Below, one piece after another: positions 18,095-26,633 of a stretch of 64,000 bases of DNA (position 1 is the stretch's first letter; every line of letters starts with the position of its first letter). The position numbers and the translations under genes are program-made. The stretch comes from Aminobacterium mobile DSM 12262 (GTDB taxonomy: Bacteria > Synergistota > Synergistia > Synergistales > Aminobacteriaceae), in the NCBI RefSeq assembly GCF_000526395.1, contig NZ_JAFZ01000001.1, forward strand, positions 1-64,000, read 5' to 3'. Below the pieces are notes generated by a model. That model was not told the DNA's origin. It did not search any database and worked only from the letters and a program-made list of their open reading frames with translations.

Positions 18095-18467
18095 ATTTAT
18101 AACGATACTCTTGGTGATACTCATCGCAGGAAGTCTCCTCGTGAGTTTCGCATATAAAACATGTGAAGGGACGGGAAAAACAGTGGCTGTCATAGAGGTA
18201 GACGGGCACATCGTAAGGGAAGTAGCTCTTGATGATGTTACTGCCCCGGAAGAGTGGCCTCTCTATGGAGAAAACACATATAATGTAATTAGGATAGAGC
18301 GTGGTCGAATTCGCTTTCTTGACGCCAACTGCCCTCATAAACAGTGTATTCGATCTGGGTGGTTATCCCAGCCTGGAGAGACGGCTGTTTGTCTGCCTCA
18401 TAAGACAAGTATCAAGATTATCGGACGCAGGGGCCGCTACAAAGGGCCTGATGCCATTTCTCATTAA
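18078..18467 (+). CDS. NusG domain II-containing exported protein
   Basis: A 129-residue protein with an N-terminal signal/anchor (ITILLVILIAGSLLVSFAY) and one NusG domain II (NGN-like beta barrel, PF07009 type): VAVIEVDGHIVREVAL, then the conserved CPHKQCIRSGWLSQPGE segment with CLPHKTSIKI. Such proteins are regularly found next to ApbE and Gx transporters; their role is unknown. Start ATG 18078 lies inside the 3' end of apbE (17-bp overlap), showing coupling. The conserved Cys-His pattern suggests metal or redox binding, an inference. Confidence 0.85.
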   Translation: MKKGNKFITILLVILIAGSLLVSFAYKTCEGTGKTVAVIEVDGHIVREVALDDVTAPEEWPLYGENTYNVIRIERGRIRFLDANCPHKQCIRSGWLSQPGETAVCLPHKTSIKIIGRRGRYKGPDAISH

Positions 18468-18478
18468 GGAAGGGGGCT

Positions 18479-19003
18479 TTGCGATACATGTACAGCAAGA
18501 AACATCTGAAAGCTATGATTATAATGGCTTTGCTTGTAGGTCTCGCCCTTTCCATTCATGTGGCAGAAGCCCAGATACCTCTCATTTTCCCAGGCGTTAA
18601 GCTGGGACTGGCAAATATTATCACTCTTGTAGCTCTTCGACTCTACGGATGGAAAGAAGCTCTCACCGTCACCCTCCTCCGTATTGGTCTTTCCGCTTTC
18701 TTCAGTGGAAATATGATCGCCTTTCTGTGCAGTTTTACAGGAGGGGTATTGAGCTGCCTCCTTATGATTGAGCTTGATAGACACTTCAAAGATTCAATAA
18801 CGCTCCCCTACCTTAGTATCGCGGGAGCAGTAACCCATAATATAGGACAGCTACTTGTTATTATTGCATTAATACAAAACTTTTATGTCATCTTCTATTT
18901 GCCTGTGTTAATTTTATCAGGGGCAATTACAGGCTATTCTACAGGCTTTCTTGCCTCTCTTTTGAGCGAACGGCTTAAGAGGGTACCTCAAATGCGCCTT
19001 TAA
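18479..19003 (+). CDS. Gx transporter family membrane protein
   Basis: A 174-residue membrane protein related to heptaprenyl diphosphate synthase component I and to ECF S-components (Gx transporter family). About five spans are visible: MIIMALLVGLALSIHVAEA, the conserved FPGVKLGLANIITLVAL, ALTVTLLRIGLSAFFSG, LCSFTGGVLSCLLMI and a C-terminal pair. The PGVKLGLANI motif is characteristic. Start is TTG 18479 after AAGGA, or ATG 18488. It closes the apbE-NusG-II-Gx cluster. A role in uptake of a small molecule needed for flavinylation or quinone synthesis is possible but unproven. Confidence 0.83.
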   Translation: MRYMYSKKHLKAMIIMALLVGLALSIHVAEAQIPLIFPGVKLGLANIITLVALRLYGWKEALTVTLLRIGLSAFFSGNMIAFLCSFTGGVLSCLLMIELDRHFKDSITLPYLSIAGAVTHNIGQLLVIIALIQNFYVIFYLPVLILSGAITGYSTGFLASLLSERLKRVPQMRL

Positions 19004-19038
19004 AGAAGGGCCATCCTTAACACTGGACAGCCCTTCTT
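19003..19038 (+). terminator. Terminator-like hairpin after the apbE cluster
   Basis: AAGAAGGGC and GCCCTTCTT form a 9-bp stem with an 18-nt loop directly after the Gx gene stop. There is no T-run, so termination strength is uncertain. Confidence 0.5.
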
Positions 19039-19118
19039 ATAGTTGACATTATGTGGCAATACATATAGGTACTGCCGCAAAGCATACCCCTACCCGAAAG
19101 GGCAATCCCTTTATTTTA

Positions 19119-20021
19119 TTATTCCAATATGGCTTCAAGAACCTGTTTACGACTAAAACCTTCAAGGCGAAGATAAAAATCGGCCACATCGAGGAGTGCC
19201 TGCATAGGTGTAAGGCCAATAATCTCGCTGCCTACTATATTCACCCCGTAGCGAGCAGCCTCAGATTTCACCGTCTCAAAAACTCTATGGAGAGGCGTCC
19301 CCTCGTAGTTAGTCATGTTAATAGAAACTTGGGCAATTCCACGCTCTTCCAACATAACGCCCATAGCACGGCAATATTTATAGCCTCCCTTTGCTTCCCT
19401 GATAGTCTGGGCGATTCTCTTGGCTATGGCCAAATCACCTGTTGAAAGGTTAATGTTGAAAGCAATAAGGAAGGGGCGAGCCCCTACAACTGTGGCACCT
19501 GCCGTAGGATGCATGACCTGAGGCCCTTCGTCAGGAGCTCGTTCTGGTGTCTTTATAAGCTCTTTAAGTCCTTCATATTGTCCTTCTCGCACTTTAGGAA
19601 GGGATCTCATTTGAGGACGTTTTGCGGCTTCCTCATAAAAATAGACAGGAATATTCAACTTTTCTCCTATATCTTTCCCCAGGGAATGAGCGAGCTCCAC
19701 ACATTCTTCCATAGTTACGTTAGCCACTGGAATGAAGGGGATAACATCTGTAGCGCCAATGCGGGGATGTTCACCATGATGTTTCTCCATATCGATGAGC
19801 TCAGCTGCCTTGGAACAACAAGCAAAAGCTGCTTTTTTAACAGATTCAGGATCACCTACGAACGTAAGAACTGTTCTGTTATGGTCTGGATCTGAAGAGT
19901 AATCAAGAACCTTAACTCCAGGAACGCCACGAGCGGCATCAACAATGGCTTCCACTACATCTCCTCGTCTGCCTTCGCTGAAGTTAGGAACACACTCTAC
20001 AAGTTTTTTGCTCATATTCAC
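19119..20021 (-). CDS. ftcD: Glutamate formimidoyltransferase
   Basis: The enzyme moves the formimidoyl group of N-formimidoyl-L-glutamate to tetrahydrofolate, releasing glutamate, in histidine catabolism (EC 2.1.2.5). The 300-residue protein has only the transferase part, without the cyclodeaminase domain. Seen: KLVECVPNFSEGRR, SSDPDHNRTVLTFVG, HHGEHPRIGATDVIPFIP, the region around IPVYFYEEAA and GARPFLIAFNINL. The annotated start is GTG 20021; ATG 20015 (MSKKL) is spaced better from AAGGG. It follows gltS, consistent with one route releasing glutamate and one carrier moving it. No hutH, hutU or hutI is in the window. Confidence 0.92.
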   Translation of the reverse strand: MNMSKKLVECVPNFSEGRRGDVVEAIVDAARGVPGVKVLDYSSDPDHNRTVLTFVGDPESVKKAAFACCSKAAELIDMEKHHGEHPRIGATDVIPFIPVANVTMEECVELAHSLGKDIGEKLNIPVYFYEEAAKRPQMRSLPKVREGQYEGLKELIKTPERAPDEGPQVMHPTAGATVVGARPFLIAFNINLSTGDLAIAKRIAQTIREAKGGYKYCRAMGVMLEERGIAQVSINMTNYEGTPLHRVFETVKSEAARYGVNIVGSEIIGLTPMQALLDVADFYLRLEGFSRKQVLEAILE

Positions 20022-20048
20022 ACGTCCCTTCTTTTGATGAATAAATGA

Positions 20049-20083
20049 AAGGCCGGCATCGCCTCAATTGCCGTACCGGCCTT
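20049..20083 (-). terminator. Intercistronic hairpin between gltS and ftcD
   Basis: AAGGCCGG and CCGGCCTT pair, with an inner CGGCA/TGCCG option. On the minus strand it is followed by TTTCATTTATT. It may partly terminate the gltS transcript or act as a processing site before ftcD. Confidence 0.5.
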
Positions 20084-20103
20084 CGACATCCTCTATGAGA
20101 AGT

Positions 20104-21342
20104 CTATTTGGTCAGATAGTTGATAAACCAGACAATGTTAGGCAACCCTACAAGGTCAATGAGCACTGCCCCGCAAAGAGGCACAATGAGGAACGCTTTG
20201 TGAGACATAACTTTATAGCGCTCACAAACAGCGCCCATGTTAGCAACAGCATTAGGAGTGGCGCCCAGGCCATGCCCCATAAAGCCTGCACACATAACGG
20301 CAGCATCATAATCCTTGCCCAATAGGGGGAAAAGGAGGAAGGCCCCCAAGAGGAAAATGGCAACAGTCTGTAAGGCGAGAATAATAATTAAAGGAACGGC
20401 AAGATCGTAAAGTTCCCAAATGCGAAGGCTCATCATGGCCATGGTCAAAAAGAGTCCCAGAGAGACGTCAGATATAAGATCTATCGCTTTGCTTCGAATC
20501 TTTACTAAAGGGAAATGATCATTTATGTTACGGAATACCACTGCAACGAACATGGCACCTACATAACCGGGGAGGCTGAAATTATACCATTCTTTAATTT
20601 TACCTGATAGGAAGCTGCCTAAAGCCATCATTACGAGGACAAGTGCTAGCATTTTCAAGAAGTCGAAACTTGAAAAAAGCTTTTCTTCCTCTTCAGTATC
20701 TTGAGCTGTAGGCTGAATATAAATCTCTTCCTTACTGGCTTTTATATCTACGTTATGACGATCTATAAGCCATTTGGCAAGAGGGCCACCCAAAAGGCCA
20801 CCCGCAATGAGTCCGTAGGTTGCCGCAGCAATAGCCACAACTTTTGCACCAGCCACACCTAATTCTTCAGCCATGGGACCAAAAGCAGCTGCTGCACCAT
20901 GCCCTCCTTCCAGAGAAACAGCCCCAGCCATAATGCCCAAAGCCGGATGGATTCCCAACATTTTAGCAAGACCCGCACCGAAAGCATTCTGAAAAACAGC
21001 CAGTCCCCAACAAAAAACCAGATAGACGATAAGAGCTTTCCCTCCCTTTTTAAGGAGGCCGAAACTACCTCCAATACCGACAGTGGTAAAAAAGGCGATC
21101 ATCATAGGTGATTGAAGGGCCGTGTTGAACTTAAGAGCGCCGCCTCCCTGGTGGTGAAGTACTAATGCGATAAGAGACATGAGGACGCCTCCTATGACGG
21201 GAGCAGGGATACAAAAAACCTCGAAGAAGCGGATTCGTCGTCGCAGTCCGTACCCAATCATAAGTAAAATAGCGGCAAGAGCTGTAGTCCAGACCCCATC
21301 AAGGCTGATAGTAAAAATATTGTTAGCCACTTCAAAAGACAT
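20104..21342 (-). CDS. gltS: Sodium:glutamate symporter
   Basis: GltS imports L-glutamate with Na+. The 412-residue protein has about eleven membrane spans in two inverted halves. Seen: RRRIRFFEVFCIPAPVIGGVLMS near the N-terminus, TVGIGGSFGLLKKGG, the signature SLEGGHGAAAAFGP with GAKVVAIAAATYGLIAGGLLGGP, and in the second half VSLGLFLTMAMMSLRIWEL and MCAGFMGHGLGATPNAVANM. A hydrophilic central loop (KASKEEIYIQPTAQDTEEEE) separates the halves. It sits between the amidohydrolase and ftcD on the same strand. In a fermenter it might export as well as import glutamate. Confidence 0.94.
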   Translation of the reverse strand: MSFEVANNIFTISLDGVWTTALAAILLMIGYGLRRRIRFFEVFCIPAPVIGGVLMSLIALVLHHQGGGALKFNTALQSPMMIAFFTTVGIGGSFGLLKKGGKALIVYLVFCWGLAVFQNAFGAGLAKMLGIHPALGIMAGAVSLEGGHGAAAAFGPMAEELGVAGAKVVAIAAATYGLIAGGLLGGPLAKWLIDRHNVDIKASKEEIYIQPTAQDTEEEEKLFSSFDFLKMLALVLVMMALGSFLSGKIKEWYNFSLPGYVGAMFVAVVFRNINDHFPLVKIRSKAIDLISDVSLGLFLTMAMMSLRIWELYDLAVPLIIILALQTVAIFLLGAFLLFPLLGKDYDAAVMCAGFMGHGLGATPNAVANMGAVCERYKVMSHKAFLIVPLCGAVLIDLVGLPNIVWFINYLTK

Positions 21343-21441
21343 AAAATTCCCTCCTTATCTGATGGAACTACGCATTGCTCTCCTCAACTGTCTTCAGACT
21401 TTGCAAGATTGCAAAGTCCCTTTGACATGAGGCTTCAAAAG

Positions 21442-22743
21442 TTACAATTTGAAAATATTGGCTCGTTCCAATTTAAGCGGATTCTCAATGTCTTTCTCCA
21501 CGTCTATAGTCTTCAGTTCACCTCCCTCGACAATTTTTTCCCCCCCTATATAGAGGTCCACAAGTTTTTCTCCATCAAGAACCTTAAAATCCGCAGCGGC
21601 TTGAGGTTCTAAAACGCCAATTTTAAAATCATGAAAATCAAAAGGAAGATATCCAAGCTTTTTCGATTCTTCGTAAGAAACCGCCGGATTTATTTTTTTC
21701 AGATAGGCAATTTCTCTTTCTATTGAAAGGTCATCGTTGCTCGCCTCTCCGTCAGTACCGACATAGACCGGAATCCCCCGGCGGAGAAAGGCTTTCAGAT
21801 CTGCTCGGCCCGCTTTGACCCTATCGTTCATTCTCGGATTTAAAACAACGTTCATACCACTTTGAGCTATGAGATCTTTTTCTTCTTCGCTTGTCCAGAT
21901 ACAATCAGAAAGGATAAGATGACTTAAAGAAGCCACTTTCCCCTCCTGATAGAGGCGATAAAGCACATCTACAGGCCTGCCTCCAAACTGTTCTTCGCTT
22001 AAACGCACGTCCCCCTCATCTTCAGAAAGGTGAAGCTGCACTTTCCTTCCCTCCTGATACCCAAGATTAATGCAGTGGATCATAGCGTCCAAAGTATTCG
22101 CATGGAAACTATGGAGAGAAGGAGCCACTATAACACGAGGATCGTTCCATGCCTCAACTTCTTTTTGAAGGGCTTTATAATTTCGTTCTGCCCCATCTAT
22201 AGTTTCAAAATAAGAGTGCTGAGATTCCCTCTTTTCCGGGTAGGCTGTCTGAGAAATTACATCATAGTGCATCCTCCCAAAGTAAAGGCGTATTCCTACA
22301 TCTCGCGCCGCTCGAAGCACCTCTCTGTCCAGTTCATTTCCTCGCCGATTGTGGCAATAGAAAGAAACCATCACAGATGTAATTCCATAAGAAACCATGC
22401 GAGAAAAGGCTCTGGCGCAGGCTAGATAGACGAGTCTTGGGGTCAGAGAGACGCTGTATCGATAGATAGTATGTCGACACCATGTAGCTAAATCCCACGT
22501 TGGATCTACCATCTCCACATAAACAGATTGCTCTGGGTGAGAATGGGCATTAAAATCTCCCGGAGCTATTCTGAAAGAGCCATAATCAACCTTGGCTTCA
22601 GAAGGAAAATCAAGATTATTCCACTCTCCTGCCGCAAGGAATTCCTTAAAAAGGCCCTTGTCTCTATCGATAATGGCGATCTTCAGTTCTTCCTCATTTT
22701 CAACGACAAAAGTTCCCTTTATAGCAAGTTCTTTCCCAACCAA
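21442..22743 (-). CDS. Amidohydrolase superfamily protein (ATZ/TRZ-like deaminase or hydrolase)
   Basis: A 433-residue metal-dependent amidohydrolase. Metal-site candidates are visible in order: GDFNAHSHPEQS (HxH, about residue 66), the SLHSFHAN histidines (about 210), LHLSEDEGD (about 240) and GTDGEASNDD (about 330). The C-terminal region ends in a small beta domain (VLDGEKLVDLYIGGEKIVEGG) typical of the cytosine deaminase-like group. Start is TTG 22743 with GGAGGTG eight bases upstream. Its place before gltS and ftcD suggests histidine or formimidoyl-compound breakdown, but N-formimidoylglutamate deiminase would bypass FtcD, so the substrate is uncertain. It is not imidazolonepropionase by motif. 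Confidence 0.75.
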   Translation of the reverse strand: MVGKELAIKGTFVVENEEELKIAIIDRDKGLFKEFLAAGEWNNLDFPSEAKVDYGSFRIAPGDFNAHSHPEQSVYVEMVDPTWDLATWCRHTIYRYSVSLTPRLVYLACARAFSRMVSYGITSVMVSFYCHNRRGNELDREVLRAARDVGIRLYFGRMHYDVISQTAYPEKRESQHSYFETIDGAERNYKALQKEVEAWNDPRVIVAPSLHSFHANTLDAMIHCINLGYQEGRKVQLHLSEDEGDVRLSEEQFGGRPVDVLYRLYQEGKVASLSHLILSDCIWTSEEEKDLIAQSGMNVVLNPRMNDRVKAGRADLKAFLRRGIPVYVGTDGEASNDDLSIEREIAYLKKINPAVSYEESKKLGYLPFDFHDFKIGVLEPQAAADFKVLDGEKLVDLYIGGEKIVEGGELKTIDVEKDIENPLKLERANIFKL

Positions 22744-22863
22744 TATATTTTCACCTCCGAGGTGTCCGCTTTCTCTAATAAATCTATCTACAGGCGATTT
22801 TCAAAATAAGATAGACAATGAACTATATTTACGCGCAAGGAACGGGTCAAGAAAAGTTGGTAA

Positions 22864-22905
22864 GTAGAAGTAGAAGTAGAAGTAGAAGTAGAAGTAGAAG
22901 TAGAA
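22864..22905. repeat. (GTAGAA)7 microsatellite
   Basis: Seven exact copies of GTAGAA occupy 22864-22905 in the 307-bp gap between the amidohydrolase start and the rnfB end. The repeat lies about 120 bp upstream of the amidohydrolase gene. The rest of this gap holds the amidohydrolase ribosome site (about 22750) and the terminator at 22983-23020; I see nothing else in it. Confidence 0.95.
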
Positions 22906-22982
22906 ATTACAATCGAAGCTGAAGTTACCGTTAATAATGTAGAAAAACAAATTTTTATAAACAGTTATTAGATTTTACTATA

Positions 22983-23020
22983 TATAAAGAGGGCTGTCTG
23001 AAAAGACAGCCCTCTTTATA
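22983..23020. terminator. Terminator of the rnf operon
   Basis: A 17-bp perfect inverted repeat (22983-22999 with 23004-23020; core AGAGGGCTGTCT) with a GAAA loop, 30 bp after the rnfB stop on its strand. AT-rich sequence flanks both sides, so it may work in both directions. Confidence 0.8.
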
Positions 23021-23050
23021 TATTTATCTTTTATTTTTGCCCTTAAATAA

Positions 23051-23875
23051 CTATCCCGCCATCTCCTCACCTTTTACAAGGTTCTGCACAGAAATAGCCC
23101 CAACCGGACACTTCATAGCGCATGAGGTACATCCTGTACAGAGATCGGGATCGATGACAGGAAGATTATCTTTCATTGTAATAGCCTGGGCGGGACAGAC
23201 CTTAGAGCAGAGACCACAGCCAATACACCCTGCATCACATATTTTTTTCACCCCTACCCCTTTTTGGGTAGAGTTGCAAGTAACTCGCACTGCCAAAGCC
23301 GCCGGGATGAGAGAAATCACGTTTCTTGGACAAACAGCCACGCAGGCTCCACATCCTGTACATCGGTCTTCGTCCACCTTAGCGACCCCATCCTCCATAT
23401 ACATAGCATCAAAGGGGCACGCCTTTACGCAGCTTCCAAAACCAAGGCAGCCATTTTTACAGGCTTTCGTACCACCACCTGGAACAATCGTCGCCTTTCG
23501 GCAATCAAGCACTCCCTCATAAAGAGAGATTTCCCTTGCTTTCTCCCTTGATCCAGCACATCGCACAAAAGCCACGCGTCGCACGAAAGGGCCTACTTCA
23601 ACCCCTAGAATAGCGGCAATTTTACGAGCTACTTCGGCACCTCCAGCATTACAACGATCAGGAGAAGCCTGGCCAGAAGCCACAGCGCTCGCATATGCGT
23701 CGCATCCAGCATAGCCACAACCACCACAATTGGCTCCTGGCAAAATATCTCGAATTTGAGCCACTTTAGGGTCAATTTGAACTGCAAATTTTCTCGCTGC
23801 AAAACCAAGCAACAATCCAAAAAAGAGACCTAATCCTCCAAGACTTATGGCGGGATAAACTATCGCATCCAACAT
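23051..23875 (-). CDS. rnfB: Rnf complex subunit B (ferredoxin-type electron acceptor)
   Basis: RnfB takes electrons from reduced ferredoxin and passes them into the Rnf complex. The 274-residue protein has an N-terminal membrane helix (ISLGGLGLFFGLLLGFAARKF), the Fe-S domain PGANCGGCGYAGCDAYASAVA with a fourth cysteine in PDRCNAGG, and then four ferredoxin-like motifs: CLGFGSCVKACPF, CTGCGACVAVCP, CIGCGLCSKVCP and CTGCTSCAMKCP. It is the last gene of rnfCDGEAB, 13 bp after rnfA, as in acetogens and clostridia rather than the rnfABCDGE order of gamma-proteobacteria. Confidence 0.96.
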   Translation of the reverse strand: MLDAIVYPAISLGGLGLFFGLLLGFAARKFAVQIDPKVAQIRDILPGANCGGCGYAGCDAYASAVASGQASPDRCNAGGAEVARKIAAILGVEVGPFVRRVAFVRCAGSREKAREISLYEGVLDCRKATIVPGGGTKACKNGCLGFGSCVKACPFDAMYMEDGVAKVDEDRCTGCGACVAVCPRNVISLIPAALAVRVTCNSTQKGVGVKKICDAGCIGCGLCSKVCPAQAITMKDNLPVIDPDLCTGCTSCAMKCPVGAISVQNLVKGEEMAG

Positions 23876-23888
23876 TCCACGTTCCCTC

Positions 23889-24464
23889 CTAAATCAAACC
23901 GCTGAACCCTAAAAAAGCGATGGACATAAGAGCCGCCGTAATAAGACTAATGGGCAGCCCTCGCAAAGCTTCGGGCATGTTCGTATTATTCTCCATTCTC
24001 TCTCGTAATCCTGCCATTAAAACAATAGCAAGCAAGTAGCCGAGAGAAGCGCCTAGAGCATGAACTATCGACTGCATTAAACTATAGCCTTCGTTCATAT
24101 TAATTACGGCCACACCAAGAACAGCACAGTTTGTCGTAATCAAGGGAAGGTAGATGCCCAAAGCCCAGTAGAGCGCCCTCCACTTTTTCCGAATGACCAT
24201 TTCTACAAACTGAACCAATGCTGCAATCACGAGAATAAAGGCTAACGTGGAAAGATACGTAATATTCAGAGGCACAAGGATTAAATTATACACAATCCAT
24301 GTCATAATGGAAGAAAGTGTGATGACAAAAACGACAGCCAATCCCATGCCCACAGCAGTACTTACGCTATTGGAGACTCCAAGAAACGAGCAAATTCCAA
24401 GGAATCGAGACAATAGAATGTTATGAACAAGAAGAGCGTCTATAAAAATAGCAAAAAAACTCAT
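23889..24464 (-). CDS. rnfA: Rnf complex subunit A
   Basis: An integral membrane subunit (191 residues, six spans) that, with RnfE, forms the pseudo-symmetric membrane core carrying the [2Fe-2S] centre and coupling to ion transport. Seen: the N-terminal LVHNILLSRFLGICSFLGVS with the conserved cysteine, TAVGMGLAVVFVITLSSIMTW, and the second conserved cysteine in PLITTNCAVLGVAV. Start ATG 24464 is 23 bp after rnfE. Motifs and context leave little doubt. Confidence 0.96.
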   Translation of the reverse strand: MSFFAIFIDALLVHNILLSRFLGICSFLGVSNSVSTAVGMGLAVVFVITLSSIMTWIVYNLILVPLNITYLSTLAFILVIAALVQFVEMVIRKKWRALYWALGIYLPLITTNCAVLGVAVINMNEGYSLMQSIVHALGASLGYLLAIVLMAGLRERMENNTNMPEALRGLPISLITAALMSIAFLGFSGLI

Positions 24465-24487
24465 TTTATTCTCCTATCCTTCCAGCC

Positions 24488-25120
24488 TTAGGCATCAGCA
24501 AAGTGGCTGATTCGTTCGTTGGCCTTTTTCTTCTTTATATTGACATGGTTAATAAGCGCCATGAGAATACCCAACACCAAGAAGCCGCCAGGAGCCAGAA
24601 TAACAACGAGTGCTGGATTGAAGCTTGCTGGCATAACATGAAGGCCAAAAATAGTTCCTACCCCTAATAGCTCTCTAATAGACCCCAGAATAACAAGAGC
24701 TGCTGTAAAACCTAACCCCATTCCAATAGCGTCGAAAAGAGAAGACAGGACTCCATTTTTAGAGGCATAGGCTTCAGCACGGCCAAGAATAATGCAGTTG
24801 ACCACAATCAAGGGAATAAAAATACCCAACGCTTTATTAAGGGAGGGAAGGAAGCCCTGCATGAAAAACTGGATCAACGTCACAAATGCGGCAATAATGA
24901 TAATAAACGCAGGGATTCGGATTTCATCTGGGATAATTCGTTTCAAAGCAGAAATAACCAAATTTGATCCCATGAGGACCACAGTAGCAGCCAGTCCCAT
25001 TCCTAAGCCATTTTCAGCACTGGATGTGACTGCGAGAGTTGGACAAATTCCAATAACCTGAACAAAAATAGGGTTGTTGGAAACAATGCCACTTTTAAGT
25101 CTTTCGAAAAGAGCTCCCAT
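24488..25120 (-). CDS. rnfE: Rnf complex subunit E
   Basis: The paralogue of RnfA in the membrane core, 210 residues and six spans. Seen: NPIFVQVIGICPTLAVTSSAENGLGMG, ISALKRIIPDEIRIPAFIIIIA, and FIPLIVVNCIILGRAEAYASKNG with the second conserved cysteine. The start overlaps the rnfG stop as TAATG (25118-25122), so the two are coupled. The charged C-terminus (HVNIKKKKANERISHF) is cytoplasmic. Confidence 0.96.
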   Translation of the reverse strand: MGALFERLKSGIVSNNPIFVQVIGICPTLAVTSSAENGLGMGLAATVVLMGSNLVISALKRIIPDEIRIPAFIIIIAAFVTLIQFFMQGFLPSLNKALGIFIPLIVVNCIILGRAEAYASKNGVLSSLFDAIGMGLGFTAALVILGSIRELLGVGTIFGLHVMPASFNPALVVILAPGGFLVLGILMALINHVNIKKKKANERISHFADA

Positions 25121-25689
25121 TATTTCCCGCCTCCTTTCAGGCTCGCATGGAAGAGAGCTACAGCCTGATTTACTGCTGAAGTTATTGCTTTGGACGTAAT
25201 GGTGGCACCAGTCAAGGCTTGAATTTCTTCTTCTCTCGCCGGTGTATCTTTCACCACAGAAAGTTCAACTGCCGGTTTCCCCGCAAACTGGCCGGAAAAA
25301 GCAGGCTTCACAGATTCAGCCCCCAACCCTGGAGTTTCTCCATGGGATAGGATGCGAATTCCCTGAATGCGACCATCCATACTGATTCCTACCATAAGTT
25401 CTATAATGCCGCCATATCCCTTTGGTGTTACTTTAATGTCGTATCCAACTAATTCTTCCCCTTTGTAGCCACCGTTGACTTCGCGAATAAAACTATCTGA
25501 TGGGAAAGATATGTCTACAGGACGGAAATCTTCCGCCATGGGAAGAGTGGCTCTCATCGCTTCTACTTTCTCTTTTTGCAGTTGACGGGCAATAGGTTCC
25601 CTTGTAACTTCATGAACCCAACCAAGGAGTATACCAGCAATGGCTGTAATAACGAAAAGGATCGTTCCAAGTTTCAGTATTTTTTTCAC
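25120..25689 (-). CDS. rnfG: Rnf complex subunit G (covalent FMN)
   Basis: RnfG is an outward-facing flavoprotein anchored by one N-terminal helix (GTILFVITAIAGILLGWVHEV). The FMN-binding domain shows GGIIELMVGISMDGRIQGIRILSHGETPGLG and the flavinylation motif ALTGATITSKAI near residue 165, where the second threonine is the expected FMN attachment site. Length 189 is normal. It is modified by an ApbE-type transferase; one is encoded at 17 kb. Its start directly follows the rnfD stop. Confidence 0.96.
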   Translation of the reverse strand: MKKILKLGTILFVITAIAGILLGWVHEVTREPIARQLQKEKVEAMRATLPMAEDFRPVDISFPSDSFIREVNGGYKGEELVGYDIKVTPKGYGGIIELMVGISMDGRIQGIRILSHGETPGLGAESVKPAFSGQFAGKPAVELSVVKDTPAREEEIQALTGATITSKAITSAVNQAVALFHASLKGGGK

Positions 25690-26625
25690 CTATCTCACCT
25701 CTCCAAAAATCCGGGGAATTGTAATTCTATCTATAAGAGGAACAAAGAGGTTCATAATGAGGATAGAATACGATACTCCCTCGGCATACCCGCCATAAAG
25801 ACGGATAAGAGTAGTAAGAAGGCCACATCCCAAGGCAAAAATAACTTGACCTTTTTTCGTCATGGGAGAAGTGGTATAGTCCGTAGCCATAAAAATAGCT
25901 CCAAGCATAAGTCCGCCTAAACACATTTCATACAAAGGATTTCCGGACATAAACCCCTGCCGTCCAAGTATCAAGGTAAGAATCGAAACGGTACCTATAT
26001 ACACAATAGGAACATGCCAATTAATAACGTGACGATAGAGAAGATATGCTCCTCCAAGGAGAAGTGCCGCCACTGAAGTCTCACCAAGACAGCCTCCCAC
26101 GTGCCCTACAAACACATCAAAGAGAGGGGGCAACACACTTACGCTCCCTTCTTTGAGAAGCGCCAAGGGAGTAGCAGTGGTAACCCCATCGATTGTCCAT
26201 GTGGTCATAGCAACAGGCCATGACGCCAAGAGAACAGCCCTTGCAGCTAGGGCAGGGTTCACTATATTCTGACCAATGCCCCCGAAAAAATGCTTTACCA
26301 CAATCATGGCAAAGACACCACCTATTGCGGGCAACCAAAGGGGGACAGAGGAAGGCAGGTTAAAGGCCAACAAAACGCCGGTAACTACGGCGCTCAGATC
26401 TCCAATAGTCTGAGGTCTCCCCAAAAGTTTTTGCCACAAGGCTTCTGAAAAAACGCAGGAAGCTACTGATACGGCAATAACCCATAAAGCATCTGCTCCA
26501 AAAAAATAAAATGCCGCCACAGCCGCAGGCGTTAAAGCAATAAGAACATCTCTCATAATGGTCTGAACAGTGTCAGAAGATCGCAAGTGAGGCGAAGATG
26601 AGACCATTAGTTTTTTTTCTGCCAT
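25690..26625 (-). CDS. rnfD: Rnf complex subunit D (covalent FMN)
   Basis: A 311-residue membrane subunit with about nine or ten spans, homologous to NqrB. Seen: MVSSSPHLRSSDTVQTIMRDVLIALTPAA, GGIGQNIVNPALAARAVLLASWPVAMTTW, and the flavinylation motif DGVTTATPLALLKEG near residue 155. LGGLMLGAIFMATDYTTSPMTKKGQ and a helical C-terminus follow. It begins 8 bp after rnfC and abuts rnfG. It works with RnfG in the path from ferredoxin to NAD+ across the membrane. Confidence 0.96.
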   Translation of the reverse strand: MAEKKLMVSSSPHLRSSDTVQTIMRDVLIALTPAAVAAFYFFGADALWVIAVSVASCVFSEALWQKLLGRPQTIGDLSAVVTGVLLAFNLPSSVPLWLPAIGGVFAMIVVKHFFGGIGQNIVNPALAARAVLLASWPVAMTTWTIDGVTTATPLALLKEGSVSVLPPLFDVFVGHVGGCLGETSVAALLLGGAYLLYRHVINWHVPIVYIGTVSILTLILGRQGFMSGNPLYEMCLGGLMLGAIFMATDYTTSPMTKKGQVIFALGCGLLTTLIRLYGGYAEGVSYSILIMNLFVPLIDRITIPRIFGEVR

Positions 26626-26633
26626 GACACAAG

